From: Cavia porcellus
Taxonomy: Eukaryota > Chordata > Mammalia > Rodentia > Caviidae
Direction: 5' to 3'
DNA: 64,000 nt
Assembly: GCF_034190915.1 (NCBI RefSeq)
Contig: NW_026947486.1
Span: 19,990,001 to 20,054,000 of the forward strand
Below are positions 1 through 17,268 of the stretch, one piece after another. The notes under the pieces were generated by a model. That model made no database searches. It was not told the origin of the DNA and saw nothing but the letters and a program-made list of their open reading frames with translations. Positions within the stretch are counted from its first letter, which is position 1; each line of letters begins with the position of its first letter. Position numbers and translations under genes: made by a program.

Positions 1-930
1 GGGCACTCTACACAAAGGTTGAACTGAGTAAGGACATAAGGCCACTGTGGACAGTTGGCAGAGCTCACAGGCATTTGGTCACATACCCTGGTGGGTCTTG
101 GATAGTAAAATGATGGTCCTTTGTAGTCTCGTTTTTTTTTTTTTTTCCTGTGTTCCAACTGCTCTTAGTTTCCCAGTGATGACTCCATTACCATTGTTCT
201 AGTGGCTATCTGTATTAGGATGCTATGGATATTCTCATTTAGTTCCTAAAAATCTGGTAGGTGTACAGTCATATACCATGTAGCAAGTTTCAGAATGCTG
301 CCAGCCATACTCCCTTATTCATGGGGCCTGCTAGCATGTTACTGGTGTCCTAGTCTTGGAGACCTTTTCTCAGGTCCCCCAGCTAACTGCTCTACACTCT
401 TCTTTCTCACACCTGAATGAATAGTCAGTTGTCTCTGGCAGGTTGATGGACATGTATACCTAAGAGCATTTTGGCTAGTTAGCCCCATTGGATGGATACT
501 AGGTCTGAAAAAAGGTATATGCTGAGCCTTGGGAGAGGGAGAACCATGTTACTGCTTTGTAAGCGGTGGAGCATCCTGTCCTTGTCCCAGGATGAGCTCC
601 TGTCCTTGTCCCAGGATGAGTGTTCTCTTGCCCTCGTCGCATCCCAGTCAACTCTGCATCAAAGAGTCCGCTAGGTGAGATCAGTAAAGACCCAGATAGT
701 CTCACACCCATGTAACAAACTGCACCTGGCTCAGCTTTTTAGATGTTAGATGAATTGCAGTGCAGCCATGGGAGGAGGCCCAATCTACCTTTCTTGGTTC
801 TGAGGGAAAGTTCCTAGGAGACCCACAGCAGCTTTCTTTTGAAGTGCTTGTTGATCTGCTTTAGCTTGGTCAACATCCCACAAAGGAATCAGATTCCCAA
901 GAAGCTTCAGACATTCAGAAATACCTTGAG
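1..930. other. Unassigned upstream DNA
   Basis: No gene or recognised repeat is seen apart from a short T-run near 133-147 and a small tandem duplication at 574-621. The open frames here are short and unremarkable. Confidence 0.5.
574..621. repeat. Two-copy 24-bp tandem repeat
   Basis: TCCTGTCCTTGTCCCAGGAT followed by GAG appears at 574-596 and again at 598-620, separated by one base. It is a perfect 23-base match, so the duplication is recent. Confidence 0.85.
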
Positions 931-931
931 G

Positions 932-1032
932 GAGCTGGATGTTTAGCTCAGCAGCATAAGCGCCTGGTGTAAGCAGGCAGTCGTGAGTTCGATCCCCGGT
1001 ACCGATAAAAAGAAAAAACACAAAAAAAAAAC
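932..1032 (+). repeat. ID-type tRNA-derived SINE
   Basis: It has box-A-like TTTAGCTCAGCAGCATAAG, box-B-like GAGTTCGATCCCC, a GGTACCGATAAAAAG tail and an A-rich end, in full-length form. Confidence 0.85.
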
Positions 1033-1118
1033 TAAACACAGAAATACCTTGAGAACATTCCAAGGCTTGCAAAGCCATTTTCAATCCCTAATCTTGTCTA
1101 TTTAAAAAGCCTATGGAG

Positions 1119-1202
1119 GGCTGGGGATTTATCTCAGTGGCACAAACACCTACCTGGCAAGCATGAGGTGAGTTTAATCCCTGGTACTGAAAAAAAAAAG
1201 CC
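1119..1202 (+). repeat. ID-type SINE, diverged
   Basis: GGGCTGGGGATTTATCTCAG, a box-B-like GAGTTTAATCCCTGG and an A tail are visible. Confidence 0.8.
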
Positions 1203-1252
1203 CATGGAAAATTTCTGTTGGTACCAGACATCACTCCCAGGGCTTTGAACTA

Positions 1253-1365
1253 GGGGCTGGGGATTTAGCTCAGCAACATAAGCACCTGCTTTGCAAGCAG
1301 GCATTTGTGAGTTCGATCCCCAGTACCGATAAAAATGAAAAAAGACCAAAAAAAAAAAAAAAAAA
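1253..1365 (+). repeat. ID-type SINE, full length
   Basis: It runs from GGGGCTGGGGATTTAGCTC to an A18-type tail, with GTTCGATCCCCAGTACCGAT intact. It is the third ID copy in 450 bases. Confidence 0.88.
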
Positions 1366-2140
1366 GATGCTCAGGGCTTTGAACTGAATCCTGCCAAATA
1401 TTGTAAATGGCCTACCTTTCCCTTTCCACTTCAGAGCCCCAGAATAAACTATATGTGAGCTTTCAAATCCCAAGTCCCTCAGAAATCACTTCAGATCTTA
1501 CAGTACTTAGCTTAATTTCTGCTGTTTCATAAAAGAAATAGCAATAGCACCCATTCCAGAGGAGTTTGGGATATCAAATGCATGACATTCAGAATAGGCT
1601 AGGTCTGGGATATGTACCCCACCCTCTTGCTTACATGGATTTGGAGGTTGTGGAAAATAAAACACAAATTGCTGTGACTACCTTGTCTATAAAACATAAT
1701 AGCCAGTGTTTCTGCAATCAAACCTGCTAGTCAAAGTGAAACTTGCCACTCCTTGCCCAGCTGCGTTCCTTTCTCAACTAGCTAAGGCTTTGTGACCATC
1801 ACTTGATTTTCTAACTAGCTACACATAAGACTCAACTAGGAAATATTAGCAGTGTTGGGTTATGAGAAGCTGCCGTAGAGCCTGCTGTGTTGAGGGGAAT
1901 CAATTCAGGCTGGCCTTGAACTCAATGATCCTTCCTGCCTCAGCCTCCCAAGGGCTGGGATTACAGGCATGGGTTGCCATGCCTGACCCTGCAGCTTCAA
2001 TAATACTGGAAACAGTTCATAGCATTATTCTGAATAAACATTTTAAATAGCGTGTTTTGCAGGGGACTGAGGGAGTCAAACCCAAGGCCTTAGTACATGC
2101 TAAGTTAAGTATAACAGTACCATTGAGTGTGATCTTTAGC
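1366..2140. other. Unassigned DNA with one B1 relic
   Basis: Apart from a partial reverse B1 at about 1890-1990 (CTCAGCCTCCCAAGGGCTGG then GATTACAGGC) I see no gene or familiar repeat. Confidence 0.5.
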
Positions 2141-2145
2141 CCCCA

Positions 2146-2234
2146 ATTTTTTTTTATCGGTACTAGGGATTGAACTCACAACCGCGCACTTACAAAGCAG
2201 GCACTTATGCCACTGAGCTAAATCTCCAGCCCTA
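2146..2234 (-). repeat. ID-type SINE, reverse
   Basis: A T-run, ATCGGTACTAGGGATTGAAC and GAGCTAAATCTCCAGCCC give the reverse complement of the ID consensus. Confidence 0.85.
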
Positions 2235-2857
2235 GCCCCCAATTTTTATGATAGACATATCTTCATGTTACACTGAAGGTTGGAAAATCAACATAACTCT
2301 TGCATTTTATTTTTTTGACCCTTGCATTTTATAATGCAAAAAATAAGTGGCATATTCTCCTTTGAGAAACCGCTAGCAAAACACACATGAAAGATAAGCA
2401 CTCTACTTCCAGAGCTATGGCACTAAGGTCCCGTCTGAGAAGCTGACTGTAAAGGTGTAAGCTAAATTGCAGGGTTCTGTAGAGACAGGAGCTATAACAC
2501 CAGTCTTCTGTGTTAGGGTTAGAATCATGGGACTTGGCTGCTCCATGCTACCTAAAGTGCACAGCATGAAACAGAATTTTGCTAGTTGGCTTACTAAGAG
2601 ATTATTTATATAATGATTTTCCCTACTAGGAAATTTAGTCTCCTAGGAGTCTCCTAGGAGATTTAACAGGAACAAAAAACTTAAGAGTATGTCTACCAGA
2701 GAAGGCATGCCCACCTACTTATCACCCAGCACACCCCTTTTTCCTTGATAACTTGAACACAATTTACAGTCCTAGCTATGAGTACTGACTTTGTAAAATG
2801 AATGAATAATTAGTTCCCCACACTTACTGTTTGTGTGTCTGATTTGGGGTGGTTTTT
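2235..2857. other. Unassigned DNA
   Basis: It is AT-rich with no supported gene. A short imperfect direct repeat CTCCTAGGAG occurs twice at about 2640-2660. Confidence 0.45.
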
Positions 2858-2992
2858 TTCCCCCTTAGGATTCTCACTGTGTAGTTCAGGCTGCTCTTGA
2901 ACTCACTGTATAACTCAGGCTGGCCTCAAATTTGCAGTGATCTTCCTGCTTTAGCCTCCCACGTGTGTGCACTGCCACACCCAGCTGTGTTT
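2858..2992 (-). repeat. B1 SINE, reverse
   Basis: Reverse-complement B1 hallmarks are visible: CTCACTGTGTAGTTCAGGCT, then CTTCCTGCTTTAGCCTCCC and CACACCCAGCT. Confidence 0.8.
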
Positions 2993-3214
2993 TAAATTTT
3001 ACCCTCTTAAAGTGTGGCTGGCATAAACAGTATACATGCTTCCATGTGTGTCTATGGTGGGAATGCTCATTACCTTGCAGATCTTACAGTGTACAGTACA
3101 GTGTGAACTTTAATCACCATGGCTGTTTTATCTGCAGAGCCTGTTTCTCTTAAAGTTGATATAACTTGGCCACCATTTCCCCACTCATCAGCATCTGATT
3201 GCTATGGTACTGTT

Positions 3215-3345
3215 TTATTTTTTGAGAAAGACTCTTGTAGTTTGGACTGGCTTCGAACTCACAGTAAAGCCAAAATTGATCTCAAAACTTGGGATCCTCT
3301 TGCCTCAGTCTCCTGAATGTTGAGGCATGTGCCACTATGCTAAAC
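3215..3345 (-). repeat. B1 SINE, reverse, diverged
   Basis: TTGAGAAAGACTCTTGTAG, GGCTTCGAACTCACAGTAAA and CCTCAGTCTCCTGAATG mark an old copy. Confidence 0.65.
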
Positions 3346-3466
3346 TAAAATTTTTGAATACGACATGTGAAATGTTTTTATCTTAAGGTGACTGGTTTAT
3401 TTTACTTAAAATGTGTTCTAGGTTCATGTATGTTCTATGTGGCACTTTTCTCTTTTAAGACAATAT

Positions 3467-3592
3467 GAGGTCACGTATGGTGGCGCATGTCTGTAATCCC
3501 AGCACTCAGGCTGAGGCAGGAGGATCGCCATGAGTTTGAGGCCAACCTGGGCTACACAGTGAGTTCAAGACCTGTCTCAAAAAAAAAAAAAC
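3467..3592 (+). repeat. B1 SINE
   Basis: GTGGCGCATGTCTGTAATCC, GAGGCAGGAGGATCGCCATG and CCTGTCTC plus an A-run form a nearly complete copy. Confidence 0.85.
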
Positions 3593-3676
3593 CCTCTGGG
3601 GATATACCTCAGAGGCATAACACCTACCTGGCAACCACAAGGTCTTAAGTTCCATTTCCAGTACCCAAAAAAAATA
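3593..3676 (+). repeat. ID-type SINE, diverged
   Basis: CTCTGGGGATATACCTCAGA and TCCATTTCCAGTACCC followed by an A-run, directly after a B1 tail. Confidence 0.7.
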
Positions 3677-3831
3677 CTGTACCATGTTTAGCCATTCATC
3701 TGTTGTGGACATTGTAGTTTTTTTTTAATGTGTTTTGGTTTTGTCTTTAGATAGGGGGTTTTGTTTTTATATAGGGGAGATACTGGGGATTGAACTCAGG
3801 GTCTTCACAGTGAGCCACAACCCCACCCGTT

Positions 3832-4660
3832 TTTGTACTTTAAAACAGGTTCTCATTAAGTCACTGAGTTGCCCAGTCTGGGATCAAATTTGTAGTCATC
3901 CTACCTCAGCTACCATGGTGCTGGGATTATAGGCTGTGTCAACATATGCAGCTCCTTTTTTTTTTTTTGTATCCTTGCGTTTGTGAATAATGCTCTAATA
4001 AAAATGGGAAAGTAGATACCCCTTGGAGATACTGAGTTCCATATATTTTGAAACTATTCCTTAAATGGGGTTGCTGGATCCTATAGTAACTACTTTGTTG
4101 TGGGGAGGGTAAGACAGGATCTGGCTATGGTCCTGAATTCCTGGGCTCAAATGGTCCTTTTTTTGGTGGCATCTGGGAATGTTTTTATTTCTTCTTCACC
4201 TGGAAAGAATGATTTTTTGCAAGTGGTCCTTTCACTTCTGCTTCCTAGATAGTTGGGACTACAGATGTATACCATGACTAGCAGTAGTTGTACATTTTGA
4301 AGTACCTCTAGTTGTCCCAATGGCTCTTCCCATTTACATTCCCACCAACAATGTGTGTTTCTTCATGAACTCAGCAATCCCCTCCTGCCTCAGCTTCCTG
4401 AGTGTTGGGGTTAGAGGTGTATGACATCAGGCCTGGCCTGACTTTTGGGGGCTTTGTTTTGTTTTGTTGGCAGCATTGGGATTGAATACAGGACCTTATG
4501 CATGATAGGCAAATGCTCTACCAATAAACCAGCCTTTGATAAATTTTATTTTGACTGGATTTCTGTAAATTCCCAGGCTAGCCTTGAACTGATCCCCCTG
4601 CCTCAGCCTACTGAGTAGCTGGGACTAAGGCATGTGCCACCTGGCCTGGTGTGTTTTGAT
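3832..4660 (-). repeat. Cluster of reverse B1 relics
   Basis: Successive reverse B1 copies lie at about 3832-3952, 4100-4290 (interrupted), 4365-4440 and 4560-4655. Each has a CTCAGC(C/T)...CTGGGATTA-type 5' end. A diverged ID-like piece (ATTGAATACAGGACCTTATG) lies near 4470-4535. Confidence 0.65.
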
Positions 4661-4789
4661 TTTTAAAACATTACAAGGATTGAATCCAGAGCCTTGACTA
4701 TACAAGGCAAGTATTCTGCACTGAGCTACACTCCCAGCCCTTTTAAAATTTTATCTTTAATTTTTGCTTTTAAAAAACCTCAAATTTAA

Positions 4790-4900
4790 ACTGGACATGG
4801 TAGTGCATGCCTAAAACCCTAGCACTCGAGAGGTTGAGGCAGGAGGATCCTTGGGAGTTCAAGGCCAGACTGAACTGCATAGTGAGACCCTGTCTATTCA
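4790..4900 (+). repeat. B1 SINE
   Basis: CTGGACATGGTAGTGCATGC, GAGGCAGGAGGATCCTTGG and GTGAGACCCTGTCT are visible. Confidence 0.75.
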
Positions 4901-4936
4901 GGTCAGGCTTCCTGGCATTTTACTGTTAAGACACAA

Positions 4937-5870
4937 ATGCTTTCATTTTCCTTAAAATGTGTGAGTTTAAAGAGCTCAGAGGTCCACACTACCTGGGCCT
5001 CCCCAGCCCCCTTCCCTTCCTGCCTCAGCTGCTCAAAGCCCCATGGCACCGAGGTCAGGCCAGCCGCAGGCCATGTGACAAAGCTTCAGCCTCAGGCCCT
5101 GGTGCCCTCTAGCCACACAAGCCCAGCCTATCTGGAACAAAACGGTCCCCAGGGAACATAGTTGCTGACTTCAGACCTATCCCCCCAACCTACGCAGAGT
5201 CAGGCATCCCCAGATGTGGCAAGGACCATGCCGACAGTTTTCCCTGGTCCCTACTCTACCTGTATGCTCAGAGCCCAGGGCCTGTTATGGTGGTTGCCCC
5301 TGAACCCCTGGGGTCCATGGACCTATCCCTGCCTAGAAGTTGGTCCTTTTGGGCTAAGCACTGGGCAGTGAACTCCATGTAGCTGTAACCCTGGAGTAGC
5401 CAGAGAATGGGTCACACAGGATGGTGACACGGTGGGCCTACCCACAGGAGTGGAAGTGGGCTTCCAGTTTCTTGGCCTGGAAACATCTGTGCTGGGTCTC
5501 CACCTTCCCCATGGAGGCCCCTGGAAAGGGGCAGCCTGCAGTCTCTGCAGCACCCTCTTCCCCCCTGGCCTGGGCCTGCAGGCTGGGTGGCTCTATTGGC
5601 CTACAGCTTTTGCCTGATAGCCTCCATCAAGCTCCAGCTCCTGGGCAGCTCAGGGGCCCTTGGCCAAGCTCTGGGGCTCCAGCAGCACCTCCCTACTGTG
5701 TCCATCCTTGGCTCCAGGGTGTTCTTCTCAGTCCTGGTTCAGGCACCCTAGCCGTGGGCCTCAGGTCCTAGAAGACCATGCAGGAGGAGGCCTCTGTAGA
5801 GGGCTGGTGAGGCTCAGGAAGGGCCATGTGGATGCCCTTGATTTGATTTGGAAGATAGGGGATTGCTAAA
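4937..5870. other. Unidentified GC-rich block inside the ancient L1
   Basis: This is about 930 bases of GC-rich DNA unlike its neighbours and lying inside L1 sequence. On the plus strand one frame is open from 4937 to 5371 except for a single TAG at 5159-5161. Other frames are open at 5421-5771 (116 codons) and 5323-5553 on the minus strand. I recognise no protein family, and no poly-A or target duplication is evident. It may be a decayed processed pseudogene, or a leftover of a GC-rich transcript. Confidence 0.4.
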
Positions 5871-5892
5871 TTGTCTGAGCTGTCCGTAGCCT

Positions 5893-6215
5893 TGAGATTC
5901 TTGTGTCTCAGTCTCCAGGCTGGCCTAGAACTCTCAGTGATCCTCTTGCCTCAGCCTCCTGAATGCTGAGATCACATTAGTATGCCATCATACCTGGCCT
6001 GTATTTTGACTTTTTGATAATAACTTTTTTTTTTTGATGGTAGTGAGGATTGAACCCAGGGTCTTCACAATGACCTTTATCCCCAGGCTTTGTATATTAT
6101 GTTGAGAGAGGGTCTTGCTAGATCACTAAGTTGCCCCCAGGCTGAGCTAGAAATTTGAGATCTACCTGCCTCAGCCTCCTAGAGTGTAGGGATTCCTGTA
6201 TCCCTGCCTGCTATG
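5893..6215 (-). repeat. Two reverse B1 copies with an intervening diverged ID-like segment
   Basis: B1 signatures CTTGCCTCAGCCTCCTGAAT (about 5950) and CTGCCTCAGCCTCC (about 6165) flank GTGAGGATTGAACCCAGGGT at about 6042. Confidence 0.7.
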
Positions 6216-6796
6216 AGTCATTTTAGCTAATATGCAGGTGATATCTCTTTGGGGGTTTGATTTGTATTTCCCTGATTATTAAAGATGTTGACCATCTTTT
6301 CATGTACCTTTTGGCCATTTGTGTGTGTTTGAAGAAATGTTTTTTCTTTTGCTTTGTTTGCGTTGCTGTTGAGTTACATGAGTTATATATATTTTAGATA
6401 TTAACTCTATCAGATAAATGCTTTGAAAATATTTCCTTGTAATGTTTGCTTTTTCATAGTGTGGATTTTCTTTGTTGTGTGGAAACTATGTTGACATCTC
6501 ATTTGATTATTTTCGATTTCATTTCCTATGCTTTTAGTGTCATATTCAAAAAATTAATTGCTCACACGAATGGCAAAAAGCATTTGGCCTTTTTTTCCTC
6601 TAGGAACATTATTAAAGCTTTTGGATCTTATGTTTAAGTCTTTAATCCGTTTTGTATCCATTTTCATATGTGGTACTTAATAAATGTCCAATTTGACTAG
6701 TTTTCATGTGGATATCTGCTTTTCAACACTTACTGAAGAGGCTGTCCTTTCCCCACTGTGTGTTCTTGGACCTGTTTATCAAAGACTTATTGTAAG

Positions 6797-6908
6797 CTGG
6801 CATGGTGGAACATACTTATAATCCCAGGATTTGGGGAGGCAGAGGCAGGAAGATAGCAAGTTGGAGCCCAGCCAGAGCAGTTTAGCAAACCTCTCCCAAA
6901 ATAAAAAA
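6797..6908 (+). repeat. B1 SINE
   Basis: GCTGGCATGGTGGAACATAC, GAGGCAGAGGCAGGAAG and an AT-rich tail, inserted in the L1 relic. Confidence 0.75.
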
Positions 6909-7190
6909 TAAAAAGGGTTTAGATGTAACCCAGTGTGAAGTCCCCAAGTTCAATCTCCCACTATTACTCCCCACAATTTTTTTGATGGAGTCTGTATGTG
7001 CAGGTTTTGTGGTAGAGGGCAGGCTTATCCTGCACAAGGCCCTGGGTTTGCTGCACAGCCACATGCCAAGATGATCAATTGTACATTGAACATTATTCCA
7101 GGGCCCCAATCCATTGAGTTTAGTGGTGGTTTTTATACAAGTACCATACACTTGTATTACTATACCTTTGAGGTTTTTGCCCATCTACGG

Positions 7191-7634
7191 GCATCTCAGT
7201 TCTGACTGAGACTATGAACAGTTGTCACCATGAAGACCTCGGGATTGTGAGAGCTTTGGCTTCAAAGGCAAGCATTTTCCCATTAGGAAACGGTGAACTC
7301 CAAATTAGGAGCCCACATACCAACCGGCACCTACCCATTTTGTAAGAAACTCCAGGGGTAATGAATGGAGATGCAGTATCCCTACCCCAGTGACAGTTCA
7401 GCTCTGCGACTCCCATTTTACTGACCTACCTTCCTCAGCACACCCCTTGTCATCCCTAGGCACCTAGGCTTTCTCTCAAATCACATCCCATTTTGTCCCC
7501 TGAAATTAGAGCCCCAGCTTCAGATTTCATGTCAGCTTGTGCTAGTCATGAAAAGTAGCCAATGTGGTCCAGTGCTTTCCTCTGTGTTTCTAAACCCTAG
7601 GAGCCAAAACAGGCAGGAGGCACAAGAAGGAAGG
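7191..7634. other. Unassigned DNA upstream of the WDR13 promoter
   Basis: It looks single-copy with no repeat signature or supported gene. It could contain upstream regulatory sequence. Confidence 0.4.
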
Positions 7635-7742
7635 GTGAGCCAGGCATGTCTGGGCCTCGGCCCTTGGGAGGCCAAATAGGCGGCTCTTGAGCTCGAGGCC
7701 AACCTGGGTTACATGGAGAGATCCTGTCTTCAAAAGTAGAAG
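7635..7742 (+). repeat. B1 SINE abutting the WDR13 promoter
   Basis: GTGAGCCAGGCATGTCTGG, CGAGGCCAACCTGGGTTACA and GAGAGATCCTGTCT make up a diverged copy. Confidence 0.65.
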
Positions 7743-7749
7743 GAAGAAT

Positions 7750-8351
7750 GAGTCTGGGAAACTGAGTGTTACAAAGGAGTGGGTAGAACTCAAGGGGTGG
7801 AGCCTCCGTCCAGTGCCGGAAGCTACTGTCCGCGGCTTGCAAGACTCCCACGCCCTGGGAAGTATTCTATCGATTCACTCTGTGCTCCGCAGCCTGTTCT
7901 GGCAGCAGGCGGCCATCTTGCTTGGAACCTGAGAAAAGGAGAGACAGAAGAAACGGGTGACACTGGTCTCAGGGCCGCCCCGGGGGCCTCGAGAGCCGGA
8001 GGCAGCCCCGGAGGTGGTCCTCAATCCTGGGCTATGCTCTCGGACCCAAGAACCGAAGGCGGAGGGTGGCAGGGGCAAGATGGGTCGGGAACATCAAACC
8101 AGGATTGCTAGGCTGGGGGAGGAGCGTTGCTATGGGGACGGGGAGAGGCGGGTCAGGTATGAATTGTTCTTGTGAGTCACCTGGGTGCTGCCCAGGAAGG
8201 GCAGGGCTGAGGTGATGACCATAGTAACAACCCGATGGAATTTTGCGACGTTTCCAGCATGGAGGGACTTGGTATCACGGCCACCTGGTAGAAGGGGCGG
8301 AACTAGATCCCTTCGCTGGGGACGCTGACATTCCCAGCCCTTGTTCTGCAG
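7750..8351 (+). promoter_or_regulatory. WDR13 promoter and probable non-coding first exon
   Basis: This is GC-rich, SINE-free DNA just upstream of the coding start. Visible motifs are an ETS-type CCGGAAG near 7815 and GGCGGCCATCTTG near 7908-7920, which is a reverse-strand YY1 site of the kind found at many TATA-less start sites. There is no convincing TATA box. A strong splice donor CAG|GTATGA at 8156/8157 and a polypyrimidine-tract acceptor ending TTCTGCAG at 8351 suggest an untranslated exon of roughly 7900-8156 spliced to the ATG exon at 8352. The exon structure is inferred; transcript data would settle it. Confidence 0.6.
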
Positions 8352-8389
8352 GCTTCCGGGGCGGACACGCCAGAGGAGGAGGCCAGGGA

Positions 8390-15575
<7,186 letters not shown>

Positions 15576-15637
15576 GGTTGTCCCAGCCCTGTGCTGTCCC
15601 CGGTGCCACCCTGACTCTGCCCTAGCCTTGTGTTGTA

Positions 15638-15643
15638 AATAAA
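15638..15643 (+). terminator. WDR13 polyadenylation signal AATAAA
   Basis: AATAAA lies 62 bases after the WDR13 stop codon and is followed within 20 bases by GT-rich sequence (cctgtggttgtggt), the usual downstream element. This implies a very short 3'UTR, with cleavage near 15660. Confidence 0.85.
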
Positions 15644-15739
15644 GTTCCTGTGGTTGTGGTAAGGGCCAGCTCCCAAGTCAGCCAAGAGGTGTTATGAGGG
15701 AGGGGACAGCTTCAGCCGCTGTAGGTGGAGTGAGTCCTC

Positions 15740-15905
15740 CATTCATTCACCCAGCAAGCACTTACTCAGTGCTGTGTCACAGTGGTCACATAGCCGTGCC
15801 ACCAGCAGACAGTATTGAGCACCAACTGTGCCAGGAGCTGTGCTAGGCACTGGGGACACTCCTGTGACCTAGACTGACAGAAATCCCTGCCTTCATAGCT
15901 TTGCA
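15740..15905 (-). repeat. L2 LINE 3' end, reverse
   Basis: CCATTCATTCACCCAGC, GAGCACCAACTGTGCCAGGA, GCTAGGCACTGGGGACA and CCCTGCCTTCATAGC match the reverse complement of an L2 3' terminus. Ancient. Confidence 0.65.
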
Positions 15906-16179
15906 TCCTAGGGAAGGGAAAGGGGCCATAGGCAGAAACACAGCCTTAATGTGTTTCACTTTGTGACCTTTCAACTATCTGAGGTTTTTACTCCCCATTG
16001 GTGGACAAGTGTACCCATATAGCCTGTCTGGTTCCATTTTCAGTACAGTATCAACAAGTGACTGAAGTGAGTCAGCACTACATCATACCACAGGCTTTGT
16101 GTTGGCTTAGTTGTGCTTAGATTAGATATAGTCAGTGCATTTTGATGTAGGCTTTGCTTCTTTCTTTCTTTCTCTTTTC

Positions 16180-16312
16180 TTTTTTGAGACAGGGTATCAC
16201 TCTGTAATTTAGGCTGGTCTTGAACTCACTGTGTAGCCCAGGCTAACCTCAAACACAGCAATCCTCCTGCCTCAGCTTCCCAAGTGCTGAGATTATAGGC
16301 ATGTTCCTGGTT
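16180..16312 (-). repeat. B1 SINE, reverse
   Basis: TTTTGAGACAGGGTATCACT, CTGTGTAGCCCAGGCTAACC and CCCAAGTGCTGAGATTATAG. Confidence 0.85.
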
Positions 16313-16378
16313 TGCTGTAGAATATTTTCAGTTTATGATGGGCTTCTTGGCACATAACCCTATGATGAGTTGAGGATA

Positions 16379-16424
16379 ATCACTTCTCAGTCTTTTGGCT
16401 AAGATCAAGTGTAGTATTTTTAAT
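16379..16424 (+). pseudogene. U2 snRNA 5' fragment
   Basis: The stretch CTTTTGGCTAAGATCAAGTG, preceded by ATCACTTCTCAGT and followed by TAGTAT, matches the first about 40 nt of U2 snRNA. It carries three changes near the 5' end and loses similarity after position about 40. That includes the conserved 5' end and most of the branch-site-pairing region context, but no Sm site. It has no snRNA promoter and is a retrotransposed relic. Confidence 0.85.
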
Positions 16425-16712
16425 AAGCTTAATAAATTGAGGAGAAACATCTACACATAATAAACCAGTGAAAGACAGATGATGTGACGAATGAAAGGAG
16501 AGGTGTAAAAGTGGTTCTTGGGCTTTCTTGATGATGTTATTAGGGAAGAACCTAGAGAATGAACAGAGACCTGAATGAAACAGAGGGAGCCACAGTGTGT
16601 GGAACACTGGATGGAGAAAGGCCAGCACGAAGGCCAAAGGATAATCATACAGGCCAGAATATGGCTGAGCCCAGCATGGTAGTTCATGAGGTCAAACAGG
16701 CCAGATGCTATT
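16425..16712. other. Unassigned DNA
   Basis: No gene or clear repeat is seen between the U2 fragment and the next SINE. Confidence 0.4.
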
Positions 16713-16714
16713 GG

Positions 16715-16827
16715 GCTTCTTTTTTTTTTTTTTGTCTTTTTCCTTTTTATTGGTACCGGGGATCAAACTCAGGACTGCCTGCTTGCAAGGCAGGCGCTTA
16801 TGCCACTGAGCTAAATCCCCAGCCCCT
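16715..16827 (-). repeat. ID-type SINE, reverse, young-looking
   Basis: A T12 run, TGTCTTTTTCCTTTTTATTG, GTACCGGGGATCAAAC and GCTAAATCCCCAGCCCCT are close to the consensus. Confidence 0.9.
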
Positions 16828-17128
16828 CTATTGGGCTTCTTGAAGTACAATGAGGACTCTGGCCTCTTCCTGAGTGAGAAAAAAGCCACTAGGTGATTTT
16901 AAGCAGAGGAAGGGTGTAGCCTGGCAGCAGTGGAGGAAATGAGTGAGGGATGCTGGATTTCCTTCCTGGGCTTTGAAGATATTGTGCCGCAGGACTCTGC
17001 CAGCTCTTCACAGAGATTGAGATGTAGCAGCCCTTGCCTGGTGGGCTCCAAACATCTGCCCTGGATTCTTTCCCACAGCAGAAAGCAGAGGTATTTTGTT
17101 TTGTTTTGTTTTTGCTTGTTTGGTTTTT
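16828..17128. other. Unassigned DNA
   Basis: It contains short open frames without family resemblance and no recognised repeat. Confidence 0.4.
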
Positions 17129-17268
17129 AGTTTTTTGAGACAAGGTCTCACTCTGTAGCCTGTGCTGGCCTTGACTATGTAGCCCAGGGTGGGCTCGAAC
17201 TCACAATTCTTCTGATTCAGCCTCCTAAGTGCTGAAATTATAAGTGTTCTCCACTACCGCAGGCAGGT
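17129..17268 (-). repeat. B1 SINE, reverse
   Basis: TTTTTGAGACAAGGTCTCAC, GTAGCCCAGGGTGGGCTCG and CCTAAGTGCTGAAATTATAA. Confidence 0.85.

Larger units (their letters stand above)
3346..7190 (-). mobile_element. Ancient L1 (L1M-type) ORF2/3' region, split by insertions
   Basis: Reverse-strand L1 text is recognisable in pieces: 3350-3466, 3680-3735 (CCATTCATCTGTTG), 3965-4100 (GAATAATGCTCTAATAAAAA, GGGGTTGCTGGATCCTATAG), 4290-4360 (CATTTACATTCCCACCAACA), 6003-6025, 6220-6790 (TTTGTATTTCCCTGATTATT, CTTTTGGCCATTTGTGTG) and 7075-7190 (CCCCAATCCATTGAGTTTAG). The order is collinear with the L1 3' half read backwards. SINEs and a roughly 0.9-kb GC-rich block interrupt it. It has no coding capacity. 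Confidence 0.75.

Noticed and set aside
936..1000. Functional tRNA gene (boxes A and B, GTTCGATCC)
   Set aside because: The sequence continues into an A-rich tail and recurs about 25 times; it is a tRNA-derived SINE, and no cloverleaf acceptor stem closes.
1..7700. RBM3 (the upstream neighbour of WDR13 in human)
   Set aside because: No RRM coding exon text was seen; the interval is repeats and unassigned DNA, so RBM3 must lie outside the window if synteny holds.
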